From: an uncultured Clostridia bacterium
Lineage (GTDB): Bacteria > Bacillota > Clostridia > Christensenellales > CAG-917
NCBI GenBank assembly: GCA_947165815.1
Contig: CAMVBZ010000003.1
Location: forward strand, 1 to 51,160
Reading direction: 5' to 3'
Length of the DNA: 51,160 bases
Numbering within the stretch: the stretch's first letter is position 1; every line of letters starts with the position of its first letter. The notes beneath the pieces were generated by a model, which was not told where the DNA came from, ran no database searches, and saw nothing but the letters and a program-made list of their open reading frames with translations. Shown here in pieces: positions 50,811 through 51,160 of this stretch. The translations under genes were made by a program, and so were the position numbers.

Positions 50811-51160
50811 TTATTTAGTAATTTTGTAGTATGTTAAATCTCTGTCCACTCCTAAATATTGTAACTCTTTTTCGTTAAAATGACTATATGTCATCCCACA
50901 TTTTTCCATAACATGTTTGGAAGCATAGTTTCCAGTAAAGAATGAAGCATAAACTGTTTCAAATCCTCTTTCTTCAAATAAATATTTGATAAACCTTTTT
51001 ACAGCTTCTGTAGCATAACCGTTTCCCCAATACCTAGAACCGATACAATATCCTATCTCACAAGAAGTTTCTTTCTCTTCACATGTTACTATTATTCCTA
51101 CTAGATTCCCGTTCTCTTTTAATCTAATAGCGAAAAGATCCTCTCTTCCTAAGTATTTAG
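50811..51160 (-). CDS. GNAT acetyltransferase of the RimJ/RimL type, C-terminal part (partial)
   Basis: The minus-strand frame is open from the window edge (first full codon at 51158) to the TAA at 50811-50813, about 115 residues. EIGYCIGSRYWGNGYATEAVKRFIKYLFE is the GNAT acetyl-CoA region (WGNGYATEA loop), and NYASKHVMEKCGM is the conserved end of the RimJ/RimL group. The N terminus lies outside. It is followed after 13 bases by the flavodoxin gene and is probably cotranscribed. Substrate unknown. Confidence 0.85.
   Translation of the reverse strand, partial: KYLGREDLFAIRLKENGNLVGIIVTCEEKETSCEIGYCIGSRYWGNGYATEAVKRFIKYLFEERGFETVYASFFTGNYASKHVMEKCGMTYSHFNEKELQYLGVDRDLTYYKITK

Overview
This is a 51 kb chromosomal segment from a low-GC Gram-positive bacterium, most likely an uncultured, anaerobic, gut-type member of the Clostridia. 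Four things point there: the visibly AT-rich sequence (about one third G+C by eye, not computed), the AGA-rich arginine codons, the strong AGGAGG-type ribosome binding sites, and the Firmicutes gene order rpsB-tsf-pyrH-frr-uppS-cdsA-dxr-rseP-ispG-polC-rimP-nusA-ylxR-ylxQ-infB-rbfA-nrnA-truB-ribF. There are no tRNA or rRNA genes, no insertion sequences, no prophage and no CRISPR array. No gene-free stretch exceeds 300 bases; the longest is 289 bases, upstream of pheS.

Bases 1-20996 (plus strand) hold housekeeping genes in several transcription units: the end of rarA with ruvX and a DUF1292 gene; rpsB-tsf behind its own promoter and leader; pyrH plus a small membrane protein behind a terminator-like hairpin; frr through ispG with isoprenoid, lipid and envelope genes; and the rimP-nusA-infB translation/transcription operon behind a promoter and an attenuator-like hairpin. 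At the polC position there is only a 534-residue protein with the PolC N-terminal region, an OB fold and a DEDDh exonuclease. The PHP and polymerase modules are missing.

Bases 21204-37689 (minus strand) look like one 16 kb operon read from a promoter at about 37,675: pheS, pheT, mutS2, a small membrane protein, a cysteine desulfurase, thiI, miaB, mutS, mutL, miaA and a PLP enzyme of the 'aluminium resistance' family. It combines tRNA charging, tRNA modification (s4U, ms2i6A) and mismatch repair. Its MutS2 lacks the C-terminal Smr nuclease domain.

Bases 37892-42402 (minus) form a sulfur/Fe-S module: an IscR-type Rrf2 regulator followed by metY, cysK, iscS and iscU. An inverted repeat covers the -35 box of the metY promoter. 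Bases 42411-51160 (minus) are the accessory end: a small lipoprotein, a citrate synthase with an XRE-type DNA-binding domain fused at its N terminus, an FAD oxidoreductase, a Phd/PIN toxin-antitoxin pair with repeat operators, a 753-residue surface lipoprotein, a tandem GNAT protein, a flavodoxin and a partial GNAT protein.

The strongest candidates for something new are the XRE-citrate synthase fusion with a palindrome just upstream of its own start, and the polymerase-less PolC remnant kept intact at the native polC locus.
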